A stretch of DNA of 37,297 nt, from the NCBI GenBank assembly GCA_000934455.1, contig KN886726.1, positions 38,992-76,288 on the forward strand, read 5' to 3'. The notes beneath the pieces were generated by a model. The model was not told the origin of the DNA. It saw only the letters and a program-made list of their open reading frames with translations, and searched no databases. Both the position numbers and the translations under genes were made by a program. This document shows positions 1-10,996 of the stretch, in pieces (within the stretch, counting starts at the first letter, position 1; each line of letters opens with the position of its first letter). The stretch comes from Apostichopus parvimensis (lineage: Eukaryota > Echinodermata > Holothuroidea > Aspidochirotida > Stichopodidae).

Positions 1-1557
1 TATATTATTTTGAGAACAGATAAGACATGCCTGTTTCTACGATACCTCAAGACATTCTACAAACAACTTTACAGCAAGATCCATCCAATACCTTACATCC
101 GTGAAAAGGTTTATTGTGTGAATGACGTATTTGTAGAAGGTGGTATTGAAATACACGGAAGAGAAAATAAAGAAAGCGAACGCCCATTGAAAGGAAATAA
201 AATGGAACCCGTAAAACTAAAATCATACCGCGATGTATTTAACGATGACATAATATCTTCAAAGCGAATACTGTTAGAGGGCGATCCTGGTTATGGCAAA
301 TCAACGTTTACATTACAAGCTGCATATGACTGGTGCAATGCATCTGATTCATCTCCATTGAAAGATGTGTCTATCTTTATCTTGCTTCCACTAAGACTCC
401 TCGGTGGTATATTGTCGATTTGTCTCGCGATCAAACTAATATTGATGCCAGGTGAATCAAAACTAACAGAGGAAGACATTATGGACATTCTGTTAAACAG
501 CCGGTGCGTAGTGCTGATTTTAGATGGGTATGATGAGTATCCGGACAAAGATATCTTTGATCAATCAGAAATTATGAAAATCATCGCTGGTAATATGTTT
601 GCGAACTTCAAGGTAATAACATGTACTAGGTCGGCTTATTTACCCGATAATCTCGACGTGGAAACAGTGAATGTTCGTTTGACAGGTTTTGATGATAATG
701 CAAGGGATGAGTACATCAGAAGAGCTGTTGCTGCTAACGATAATCAAGCAGCTAGGAGAATCAATGATCTTCTCACTAAAAGTCCTGTGTTAAGCGACAT
801 TTGTCAAGTACCTCTCTTCTGTGTGATGTTTGTACATATCTCTTACGAAGAAGAAAGCGTGGTATCGTTCGCGTCTGTTACCAGTTTTTTTAGTCACATT
901 CTAACGTGTTTTTATGCGCACATGAGGATCAAAACGGGTCACGCTAGAAAACCAAATGACCCTGCTATCATTCCAGATTATCCAGAGCTTAATAAACTAT
1001 TATTTGATGCTCTTACTGGAAAGAATCAGCAGATTGTTTGGCAGAAAAACGATTTCAAGAACAATGTTGGCGATGTATGTTACAATGAACTTATCACAAT
1101 AGGTATCCTAAATGAAGACGACATTCTCAAGGTAAATTATAAACCAGGGATGGCGGCGGTTCCTTTTTTTCAGCAAACAACTGTTGTCAGATTTTATCAC
1201 AAACTATTTGCTGAATGGTACGCAGCCAATTATCTTTCAAAGTGTGCAGGGAGCATGTTTCCTCTTTGGCTCCGGAATAAGTTCAAAAAAATAAACCCTG
1301 TTGATCTACAGTTTGTATTTAGATTTGCTTGTGGACTCAATAAGAAAGCTTCATCAAGAATCATCAAGTATCTGAAAGGAATGGGGGACGGGCAATCTTT
1401 CGCATCACTATGTTTCTTTGAACAAGTTGGTGAGCCTGATGACGTAGTTGCCATTGTAAAAGATGTATTAACAGGAGGCGTGTCGATCAGATCCACTGAT
1501 AGTAGACTCCTTCAAAGGTCAACAATACAGATTCTTGACATTGCAGCTAAAAGCGAC
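1..1557 (+). CDS. NLR-type receptor, large NACHT exon (5' end outside window)
   Basis: This exon encodes the nucleotide-binding core of an NLR-like innate immune sensor, probably cytosolic. Numbering residues from the codon at position 10, it has a Walker A motif GDPGYGKST at about 91-99 (nt 280-306), a Walker B motif LILDGYDE at about 169-176, and a sensor-1 stretch ITCTRS near 203. It then has VPLF near 267 and a winged-helix signature FYHKLFAEWYAANYL near 395-409, followed by a helical region to the exon end. The frame is open to the left edge, so the TTG/ATG codons near the start are probably not initiators and any N-terminal effector domain lies outside the window. An AG at about 16-17 could be an acceptor. 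The last 34 residues (from VKD, ending LDIAAKSD) match the separate A exons at 17218 and 23604. The exon stops at a strong donor, GTAAGTAT at 1558, in phase 0. Reading through the donor would add about 40 low-complexity residues before a TGA at 1678-1680, which I take as intron. Confidence 0.9.
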
Positions 1558-3635
1558 GTAAGTATTTCCTATATTACTATTGTCATATCATTTGGCAACA
1601 TTATACTTAACAACGTTGATATGGTTGAATTTCAGTATTCGTGCGAGCAACTTTCAGTTAAAACGTATTTATATGATTGAGGAAAGTGATGATATGAAAG
1701 TAACTAATATATCATATTTTACTACCCCCCCCCCTCCCCCACAATCAAAAACAGTGCCGTGCGAAAGGTTTAATCATCAGCCTCGCATCTCGTCAGTCGG
1801 GGGAAACGGTACAGTAGTTTTCTTTTTCTTTTATTTGCATTCAGCCGGGGTAGAATTGGACAACTACTATGGATGCCCCCATCCCCCTTTGGCAACCGCA
1901 TAAAATATTTATTTAAAAAATCCTGTGTTAGGGATACTTATATAAAAGGAAGGCATATTCTAAGTTTAACTAAGAATTAAGCATTCGACAACTAATTTCT
2001 TATCCGTGGAATTATCTCTAATTACCCTTATATAGGAAACTGTTTAAAGACCATGGGGCACTAGCTCTCCGTTTTAAAATTTAATTGCCAATGGCAATCC
2101 CATACAGTTTCTTAACCCTTCTTAAATAATTCTTAAAATATTACATCATTCTAGTTGACTCTATTACATACTAGAGTAGACTCTATTACATTTTAAACTG
2201 ACTCTTGTTATTCTTGTTGTTTGTTCCGCCAGCCAGCTCGTGTATTTTCTTTAAGTTCTATCTGCTGTTGATTTTAGCAGCACGTATGCACTCACGCTGT
2301 TACAAGAACCAAATATGATATTAATTTCAATGCAGTATATACGCAGTGATAGGGCAAATTAAATAAACACACGAAACCTGTTTGCAGTGACACGCTATTG
2401 GAAAAAGGTGTTTCAAAAGCATTGCACCTAAATCGATATTAACCGTTACTCTGAAATTACGATCAGAACGTAGTTTAATAATTTTAATAAAGTTTAATAA
2501 TTATAGCTATTACACTGGCATGTATTACATGAAACAGCGACAAGAGTGTAATCTGACCGACAATTAAGTAACCAACAATCCCAGTCTACCGAATACTACC
2601 ATCGTTTGAAGATATTCATGGTCGATTCACTCTGTAGGTATTTAGCATTTGACGTATTCAATACAATTCGCCCAACATGGAGTTACAAGCTACAGTACAT
2701 ACTGATTGTTCTAACTAATCATTGGTAGTCCTTTGAAGTTACGTTATCAAACATTAGAACATCACTTATCACCTTCCGGTTAATACTTTAATTACATACG
2801 CAAAGAATCTTTACAAGTATAAATTAATAAATGAAGTTACGCGGCTATAAAACAATAGTACGGTATACCATTAAGAACTGTCTGGAAAAACAATGTGTCG
2901 AATAGATACCTATTTCGGACCAGACAGCAAATTTGCAGTGCAATTTTGATGATGCTACATGAATAATATATATGTGAAAGTGACACACTAGGCTGTAGCG
3001 TCTAGCCAAGATGAACAACATACTTTAATATCAGTGGTACGGCAATATGCCTTGAGATATAAATAACAATATCAACATTGGCAGCTGATGACCGAAATGG
3101 AAAGTAGCTTTTCTTGTATTCAGCATACAGATTGAACTATACCGGCCAAAGATAGCGGGCTTCTTTGTTCTTCTACTCAATGTGGTACACCTACAAGCCG
3201 TGTATTACGCAGGCGCCGGGCAATGTTTACCCCTTGGTCCCCAAGATGTTGCGTATGGTTTGCCTTTAAAACACCTAACTAGGCGACAGTAAACTTTCGT
3301 TAATGGCGCCTGGTCAATTATCCAACGTTACTACATCCAAACCTGAAGGTTTCATTTACACTGAATCTCAACAATTACGAAATACATACGTTGCATTGAC
3401 CACTTTTGCGCACGGTCACGTATGCAGTTAGCGACACACTTAAGTCAATGGAGATTTGTTCGAGACTCCTTGATTACTATTTACGTATGCCCTTAAGCTA
3501 ATTTACAATTGCCAACATACTCTCCTATTTTTAATGAGGCATAACGCATTTATGCATGTTATATAATGGGCTGGTCGGTAGGAGACGTAGATTATAAAAC
3601 AGCCCCACTTGCTGCCCGCCTCCTACGCCTATGCC
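1558..3635. other. Intron sequence, no gene seen
   Basis: This is the first part of the 9.2-kb interval between the NACHT exon and exon B1. It is AT-rich with frequent stops in every frame. It holds a C10 tract at 1725-1734 followed by TCCCCC, and short inverted repeats such as GTCTGG near 2880 with CCAGAC near 2923. I see no exon with convincing splice borders. Confidence 0.6.
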
Positions 3636-3649
3636 TACACTCTAAAAAC

Positions 3650-4200
3650 AACCTGGTGAAATTTCACCAGTTCCTGGTGAAATTTTCACCAGGAGTTGCG
3701 TTTATATGCTACCCTATATATCCTGGTGGTTTTCACCAAGTTGCCTGGTGAATGAGATTTTAACAAAATCCTGGTAGATATAACCAGGAAAGCCTGGTTA
3801 AATTTCGTGGTGAAATTTGACACTGTCCTGGTTAATATCAATGGGTAGTTCACCTCTTTCCTGGTGATATTAACTAACATTTCCTGGTTGATGCTGATAC
3901 ATCCTGGTTAATATCATGAAATATTTCACCATTTTCCTGGTTAAATTAACCAACATTTCCTGGTTGGTGCTAATACTATCCTGGTTAATATCATGAAATA
4001 TTTCACCTCTTTCCTGGTCAAATTTACCACTTTTCCTGGTTGGTGCTAATACTATCCTGGTTAATGTCAAAGAATGTTCCAACCCTTTCTGGTTAAATTA
4101 AATAACATTTCCTGGTTGATGTCACCATTTTCCTGGTTAATATTAAACTGATTTTCCACCTCATTCCTGGTTAAATCACCCCTTTCCTTGTTTATACTTT
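3650..4200 (+). repeat. Left subterminal array of CCTGGTT-type repeats
   Basis: About twenty copies of CCTGGT (mostly TCCTGGTTAAT, TTCCTGGTTGAT or TCCTGGTTAAA) occur at irregular 15-45 bp spacing. Longer blocks such as TGGTGCTAATACTATCCTGG recur. The first two units form near-perfect palindromes (CTGGTGAAATTTCACCAG). The array decays toward 4200. Confidence 0.85.
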
Positions 4201-6570
4201 TGGGTATGCCACCTTATTCTCCATTTAAGTTGCAATGCATTCAAATTGAGAAAAAGCAAACATAAATTATAAAACAACATCATCAATGTTACTGATAGCT
4301 AACTTTATTTGCATCCCCATTACTTTTGAATTTTGAGTAATAAGTGCACTTTCGTAATTTAGTTTAATTAATTCCTCAAATATTTATACAACGAATTAAT
4401 ATAAGAAATGCAATACTGAAATCAAAATTTTGAGGAAATATTTACAGCATAACCATCGTCACATGCTGAAGCTCTGATTGCTTGACATCAACTGTGAAAT
4501 GTAACAGGGATACCAAGACCTTGATCAGCACTTTTGCTCAAGGATACAACTTGAAAATCACTTGAACAGTTTTCAGTACAGAACAAGAAATGGACTCTAT
4601 ACCTGTCTCTTGAAAACCTTGATCAAAGCCTCTCTCCCTATAACCTTTGTTACGACAAAATTCAGCCCTGTGTCAGTAGCTTCTTTTCTTCTAAAGTATG
4701 CTGTATAAGCCCCAAATATGCTAGATATTCAAATGTGGTCACCTTTGGTCAGAATTCTTAAACTGTTTTTTTTACAACCTTTGAGGAAATTTTCCCATTC
4801 AGTTATCTTGTGTGTTCCTTAAAAATGTCTGAGAACAATTGGAGAGTAAAGACCTCCAGGAAGGTACTTTTTGAATTTAATTATTTACTTATTGGTAATT
4901 ATTTAATATTTTTAATTTAATTACAATTATATTTTACCGCTTTGAACAGGCAAACCGAACATCTGCAAGACAATAATTAGGCTTCCAACGATACCATTAT
5001 TGTTTTAGTCATAAGCTCATCTTTGGACCTCACATACTTGTGCAAAATATTTTAACTCCAATAGAAAGTGGTAAGTTAAGCTTATTATAATCACAAGAAA
5101 GATTAATTTGAAAAGATTTTGAGCTAACAGTTAAGTAGTTAAAGAATAGACCAAAGTGTCCTTGAACATTAAATTCCTGAAACTCCGACCCCGAATGACC
5201 ATAATTATGATCACGTTTTGCATACATCCACATGTCCGTCCGTGGACTCAGGAAGAAGCGTTTCTAAACAATTAACTAAACCGACCCCTAAATGACCTTT
5301 GACATAAAATTCCTGAGCACTTCCACATGTCTCTTCATCACAGGCCATCTGTGCAAGTTTCATTGAAGTTGTACCAACAGGTATTATCAATTGTGGACAG
5401 AGAGATGAATTGAAATGCAAAACATCAAATTGTTTCTCATAAAAACAGCTACAATCACATTCTTGATCATCCAAGCCAAAGACATCCTTCTACTACTACA
5501 AAGCTGTGTTACTTGGTAGCCTCTCTCAATTTCTCATTTTTCACTTCTTCCAGTTTGTACCAATTTAGGAAAGGAATGAAACAATTACAGTATTAAATGG
5601 TGTGTTAACGAACTAGAATGAAAAGGAAGATTATTCGCTTTCTTCAGTCTACTTGTTTGTGCCAAACTTTTTGAAAACCTTATTTTTTATCAGTTTCAGT
5701 TGTAGAAAAGGAATAAATTGCATTAGCCTGTCTTTTATAGCAAGTGCAGTAACAGACTGTGTTGGCAGACAATTAAAGATTCTTCACGGTCGTTTCCTCA
5801 GATCTTTTTCGACAAACAAGAAAATAGAGATTTAAGTACACACAGCCTGTGTTCGTGAACTTGACATACCAATTGCGTAATAGGCGAAGGTCAAATGTGT
5901 AAATGTGCATTACATGATAGTCGCTTGAAGCAAAATGAGTCAATAGTGTTATTTACAGCACTTGGCCTATAGTAAAACCAAAGGGTGTGATACTTGTTCA
6001 ACCTTGTTTCTGTTGCCATTTTATGGTAGATGAAGGTAGGAGCACTGAAAGCTCTCTATCAATCAATTTTCTCTTCGCTTTAGACAAATTTGTTGCCATG
6101 CTTTGCAAAGTCCTGTTGCTTCTGGCTGACATCTCAGTAAATAAATTCTTCAATTTCCTTAATTTCCTTACAGATCTTAACTGGTTCCACTTTACCAATA
6201 ATCAGTGGGCTAGTATTCAGTTGCAATTACATTGAACAACACGTACCATCATAGGGCTAAGTAAACTGCAGCCTACAGATTTTTCATGTAGTTTGCAAGT
6301 ACGGTAATGGAAGGCTCAAGGTTGTGTTTTGTTAGCTCCTCTTGTGGCTGTTAGCTCCTCTTGGGACAAATCTTCCATTTCTGCCAAACAAAATAACACA
6401 TAACAGCAGAAAGAGTTATTTATTTCTGCACCTAACAGAAGCCGGTCACCTTTGTTAGAAAATAGTTTCAAAGTAAAACAAAATCAATTACATTAACGGT
6501 CTTTGAGTTTTGTACCATGTTTAAATACTTATCAGTTTGTATCTATACAAAATTCTCTCCCATGAAAACT

Positions 6571-6838
6571 GTATATGTGTCCCTCTTTGAATGTTCAGAA
6601 AATCAATGACATAAGGAAATCTGTTATGGGCAGTTCGGTTTATTGAGATTTACACCAAGTTCATGATCTGCTGTGATATATATGGAAACATAATATGCCT
6701 TACTGTAAATGTGTCCCTTTTTTAATGTTCAGAAAATCAATGCTATAAGGAGTCCCTGCTATGGGCAGTTCAGTTTATTGAAATTTACACCAATTCATGA
6801 TCTGCTCTGCACAATATGGAAATATAATCTGCCTCACT
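6571..6838. repeat. Two-copy 134-bp tandem duplication
   Basis: Units at about 6571-6704 and 6705-6838 share GTGTCCC, AATGTTCAGAAAATCAATG, ATGGGCAGTTC and TTCATGATCTGCT in the same order. They differ by scattered substitutions and small indels. The pair lies within the interior of the 3638-7979 element and has no coding potential. Confidence 0.8.
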
Positions 6839-7835
6839 GACAGTGCTTCGAAACCTACCTCTGGGGAGTATAATTGTAGAATAAGAACAACATGAGATGT
6901 CATAAAACTCATTTCTCAAAGCTGTGACCTAGTTATGTGGTGTTTCATTTTTACATTTCTCATGTGGATAAAACTTATTTTTGACTAGGCCTAGGCTATA
7001 CCTATATCATTGCATGAGCAGGCTTAGCCTAATTAATGTCAGCCAAAATTTGTTTAAGTTTGACAAACAAGTACCCCCCCCCCCCCTAATTTACATTGAA
7101 GTATAGTCTATATTGAGATTAACCGTACACAAGTTTCTTGGTTTTTTATAAATGAATAGTACAACATTATCATTTTTTAAATTAAATTTCACATCATCAA
7201 TGCATATAACCTAAATTTACTAATATGGTTATAGCCTAGCCTGGGTAAGTTTTAAAATTAGAGGTTAATCTAGGCCACTACAATAAATGCATTTCCTGAA
7301 GATGTAGACCACTAGTAGTATAGCCTAGGCCTAGTCTTTTAAAAGCGAAGGCAAGCTAGGCCTACAGGGTCTAACTCTAAGACTTAAGTGTACTGACCCA
7401 AGAGCACAATTGTCTATGCATAATTTCACTATAAATGTGTGGCTTTGATTAGGTGTGCCCTCAGAAGCTACCGTACACCACAATTACTCGAATTTGGTGG
7501 AAGTAGTCACTAGAAGCGGCCATTAATTAGGAAAGGTCTTGCTTTGAGTATGACACACAGTAGGAATATACTTACTTAGGTTTAGACTTAGGCCTAGTCC
7601 TGAAGTGAAGGTACTTACTATACAAATACAAGCCTATGCTATCTCATAGCCAGTACAGTGTATTGACTACATTAGGGAATGAATCTGGCCTAGCCTAACA
7701 TCGTAAGCCTAAGGGCTAACGTTAGGTTATACTTCAATATCGCGCGTACTGACTGTATCACAGAAATGACAAAATCGACATGATCCCAGTATTTCACCCA
7801 ATCAGAGGCGAGGATTGCGATATGCAAATAATCTA

Positions 7836-7979
7836 TTTTCACCAGGGTTATGTTAAGATCAAGTTTACGCCAGGACGGATGGAGAGTAACCAGGATGATG
7901 TTAACTAACGTAGCAAATAACCAGGATAATGTTAGCAAATTGTTAACCAGGAAATTTTCACCAGGTTGTTTTTAGAGTG
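7836..7979 (-). repeat. Right subterminal array of inverted CCTGGT repeats
   Basis: Six CCAGG motifs (TTCACCAGG, TAACCAGGAT and variants) occur in about 145 bp. They are the reverse complement of the left-arm motif and end at the outer terminus GGTTGTTTTTAGAGTG. This arm is much shorter than the left arm of about 550 bp. Confidence 0.8.
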
Positions 7980-7981
7980 TA

Positions 7982-10778
7982 TCAATCCTAATCATATACA
8001 TGCGTAAACGTATGATAACAGATGTGCTAGTGAATACCATTTTCGGAGAGCAAATAAACCACGCTGCTGTTTTGGTATAATATATATTGGGAAACAGAAA
8101 TGATGAACATAGAATTGCTAAAGAGAATACAGTGGCAAGAGATTATAATGTTACGCGACTCCTCACAAACTTGGTTCTTCCTTCATTCAACTCATCAACA
8201 TAATTGTATCCTGTGAATCGTTGTTGTCGTTCCTAGTTTCAATGTTGTGATTTGCCGCTGTTGTTTTTTCCTCTTCAAGTCCATTAAAAAATTACGATTA
8301 TGAATATTAAGATATTATTTAACGATAGCCCCATTTCCCCAACCCCGCCCCTACCAGCTGACTTTTTTCAAAAAAGACGGAGGCCTTATTCCGGATGGTT
8401 ATGCGGATCATATATTACGAGTTACGCCTAATATATCAGGTATTAGTCATACTTATAGGTAAAAATTAGGTAGAATACTCCTATTAGAGACTATATTAGT
8501 CCACTCGAATGTTCTCCTGCAGGAAGAGTGCCAGAAAGCAGTAGTAGAACATATTTTGTTTTGATATGTTATCAATCAGGATCTGATGGTTTGTCTTGCA
8601 TGTTAGAGCGCATGAATGAAAGTTCATATGGTGCAAAACTTGGGTCAATTGAGGCAATTTTAGTTACCTTTAGGCCTACCAGGTGCAGCGTCATAAATTG
8701 TAACAAGCCGGTTATGACAAATATATGATAACTATGACTGAGTATGATAGAGACGAGAATTCGAACATGCAGGCAGTATATGTGATTATGCCCGAATTAT
8801 AACAAAACGTTGATGCACAAAACAATGAAAACTGTGAGCAAACACATTGTATGTGGCAGTATAACATCATGGTACACATTGCATTAACTGGATTCATCTC
8901 CGCTTCCAGAAAGTAGCATCGACGATCTCTTCGTCCTATTCTAAGTTGGTATAGTCTCAATCCAAGATAGTATGAGCTTTCTCTCTTCCGGGTTTTAAGT
9001 AATATAGCCACGCGTTTGCGCTCCTTTTATGCAAATGATATACTGTTAAGATGTTACAAAACAAAATAGGAGTTTACCCCTGTTCGACCTCGCAAGAGGT
9101 CATACGGGGGAAAATAATAAGGTTTTGTAGAATAGACACTTTTTTTTCTAGGGAAAGATGTTAAGATGATGCTATCCCTTTAAATGGCTTTATAGGATAT
9201 TTGAGTTACAAAAGGATAAATTGTCCGATTCTCCCGTAAACGAATGTATATCATAGTGGCAGTAATACAAGAAAAAGGAATACGGTATCGAACATCAAAA
9301 ACTTCTCAAATAGATTGATACGATATTAATAACATTACGGAACTTTGTGTCGCAATCCTCTATCTCTACGACACTCAATTCTCTCTATCTCAAGTCTGGA
9401 GTCATATTCCCCAGTCTATCCGTTCGTGCTTACACGTGATCCCCTCCTATCCCATATTTTCTAATTCCCCCCGTCACCCATTCCACAATTTCCCTTTGTC
9501 CACTCCCTGTACGGTCATACGTTACCTGTAACCACCAACCAGGCCAAGAAGGGTTAATAGTTATAACTCTCAAAAACATACAATAATACAATATATAAGG
9601 GGAGGAGTCTTCAAAAATGTATTAATTATCAAATCCACATTAATACCTTCGTCCCCCTCTCCCGGAAATTAAGTTAGACTGTTCCGAGCTTGATATCTGT
9701 TTTATGAAAAAAATTAAGGCCACACCCTATTGGAGACACCGCTTGACAGGTGGACTATAAAAGACAGGCCAATTATTTAAAGTCAATATTAACCAAGAGT
9801 TGGTGAAAGAAATCTAAAAGAAATGCTGTAACAAGTGAGAAAGTTAGAAATAAGAACGAATCATAAGAAACAGAGACGGAATATGATAAGAACAAAATAA
9901 AACAATTGTAACCAGTTAACACCCTGGTTACAATATTTTTTTTGTTTCTGTTAAATATCTTCCCTTCCTTCAGTTCCAATCCATCGTCTACATATGAAAA
10001 GAACCATATATTTAATTAACGGTGTCAATACAAATACGTAACTACTTTAAATCATGATTCCGTGCATCCAAATCTATCGAGTTGGATAAAAAAAATGTAA
10101 ATATAAGTTAATCGGAGTTATCTTGAATTTTTCTTTCAGAGAATGTAAATGTGACATTTTTTAATTTATTATTTGGATGTATTTATTCTAGAAAATATGT
10201 CATAGGAAAAATTACTACTGTCAGCATATCAGTGATTGTAACACGTACAGCCCGATTTCTCATCAAATTCAGCAGAACACTGATCAATTATACCTCATTG
10301 ACACAATATGAGCTTTGACACTTACAACGATATGTTCTATAACGTATCCGTGAATGTGTTGTCATGTGATTTAAATCATGGATTTCTGCCATTAACGGAG
10401 TTATAATAAGTTCAGAAATCCACTATTATTTGTTTTCATAACCAATATTTATATAAATTACTTTAATGAATCATATCATTGTTATATTAAGAACAATGTG
10501 TTTTGGTGACACTCTTAAAAGTATGGGTTAAATGTCATCAGAGTTTAAACACTTGTCATACGTTACCCAATATTTATTACTTTTCATAAATAAAACTTAT
10601 CCCCTCTTTTTTCACCTTTTAAATCGACAATATTAATACACGCCATGTTACCCTGAGCCATGGAATTGAAATCAGTCAAAGACCCAATCAACTTATTGAA
10701 CGTACATTAACCAGAGAGTTAACATTTCCATCCTTTAAACATATGCTAAACCTAACAGTTTGTTTCGTTTTCCGTCAG
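7982..10778. other. Intron sequence upstream of exon B1
   Basis: AT-rich DNA with no supported exon. It includes one marked hairpin (9077-9110). Short ORFs such as those near 8528-8728 and 8712-9011 show no family features and overlap on opposite strands. Confidence 0.5.
9077..9110. other. Imperfect hairpin with GCAA tetraloop
   Basis: CCCCTGT (9077-9083) can pair with ACGGGGG (9104-9110), counting one G-T wobble. A 2x2 internal mismatch separates this from an inner 6-bp stem, GACCTC (9086-9091) with GAGGTC (9096-9101), closed by GCAA (9092-9095), a GNRA-type loop. No known RNA family is recognised. Confidence 0.5.
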
Positions 10779-10996
10779 ATTCCCATCACCAGTGTATGCC
10801 TTAACAAATCTTTCAAGGAGTGTGAGGAAGATGTTATAGTACTTCACTCTGGACTTAGATTGAAGCAATTATTGACGGTAGAGAAGATACACATAGAGAC
10901 AGAGCAAGTTAATGGGGAGCCTAGGATACTAACAGAGGAAGACTTTACGGTGATATTACGTTATGGGCTACGTTCAGAACATTTAAAGAATATGTC
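10779..10996 (+). CDS. NLR exon B1 (region leading into the LRRs)
   Basis: This 218-nt internal exon encodes 72 residues plus two bases. The acceptor is TTTTCCGTCAG before ATTCCC and the donor is GTGAGTAT at 10997. It begins in phase 0 (IPITSVCL) and ends in phase 2 (HLKNM plus TC). The phase-0 entry matches the NACHT exon donor, giving AAKSD then IPITS. It is clearly paralogous to exon B2 at 18296: IPI/VPI at the start, TVEKIHI/TIEKLII in the middle, and VILRYG/GVLRYA and HLKNM/NLKNL near the end. I infer it lies between the NACHT module and the leucine-rich repeats. No matching LRR exon was found in the following 6 kb, but its phase-2 end would join exon C2 in frame. Confidence 0.75.

Larger units (their letters stand above)
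3638..7979. mobile_element. 4.3-kb terminal-inverted-repeat DNA element, apparently non-autonomous
   Basis: Both ends read CACTCTAAAAACAACC inward, and the inverted match continues for about 24 bp, through CTGGTGAAA. The termini are flanked by TA on each side (3636-3637 and 7980-7981). TA may be a target-site duplication or part of the repeat, because it is self-complementary. Inside each end is an array of short CCTGGT-type repeats, pointing inward at both ends. Termini starting CACT with dense subterminal repeats recall CACTA/EnSpm elements, although those usually show a 2-3 bp duplication, so the superfamily is only a suggestion. The interior (4200-7830) has no ORF above 87 codons and nothing I recognise as transposase. 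It also holds a C13 tract at 7074-7086 and a 134-bp tandem duplication. The element sits in the NLR intron. Confidence 0.7.

Noticed and set aside
10..12. TTG at 10 as the start codon of the NACHT protein
   Set aside because: The frame is open to the window edge and the sequence begins inside a conserved N-terminal region of the NACHT exon, so the true start lies upstream.
1558..1903. Coding extension past the NACHT exon and the overlapping 107-codon ORF at 1580
   Set aside because: A strong GTAAGT donor at 1558 and the homologous position of the A exon donors place the exon end at 1557. The rest is low-complexity intron.
5030..5474. Two minus-strand ORFs with similar QEF-x-V-x-GH stretches, as possible transposon protein
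   Set aside because: The similarity reflects a degenerate ~50-bp DNA repeat inside the TIR element. No transposase motif is visible.
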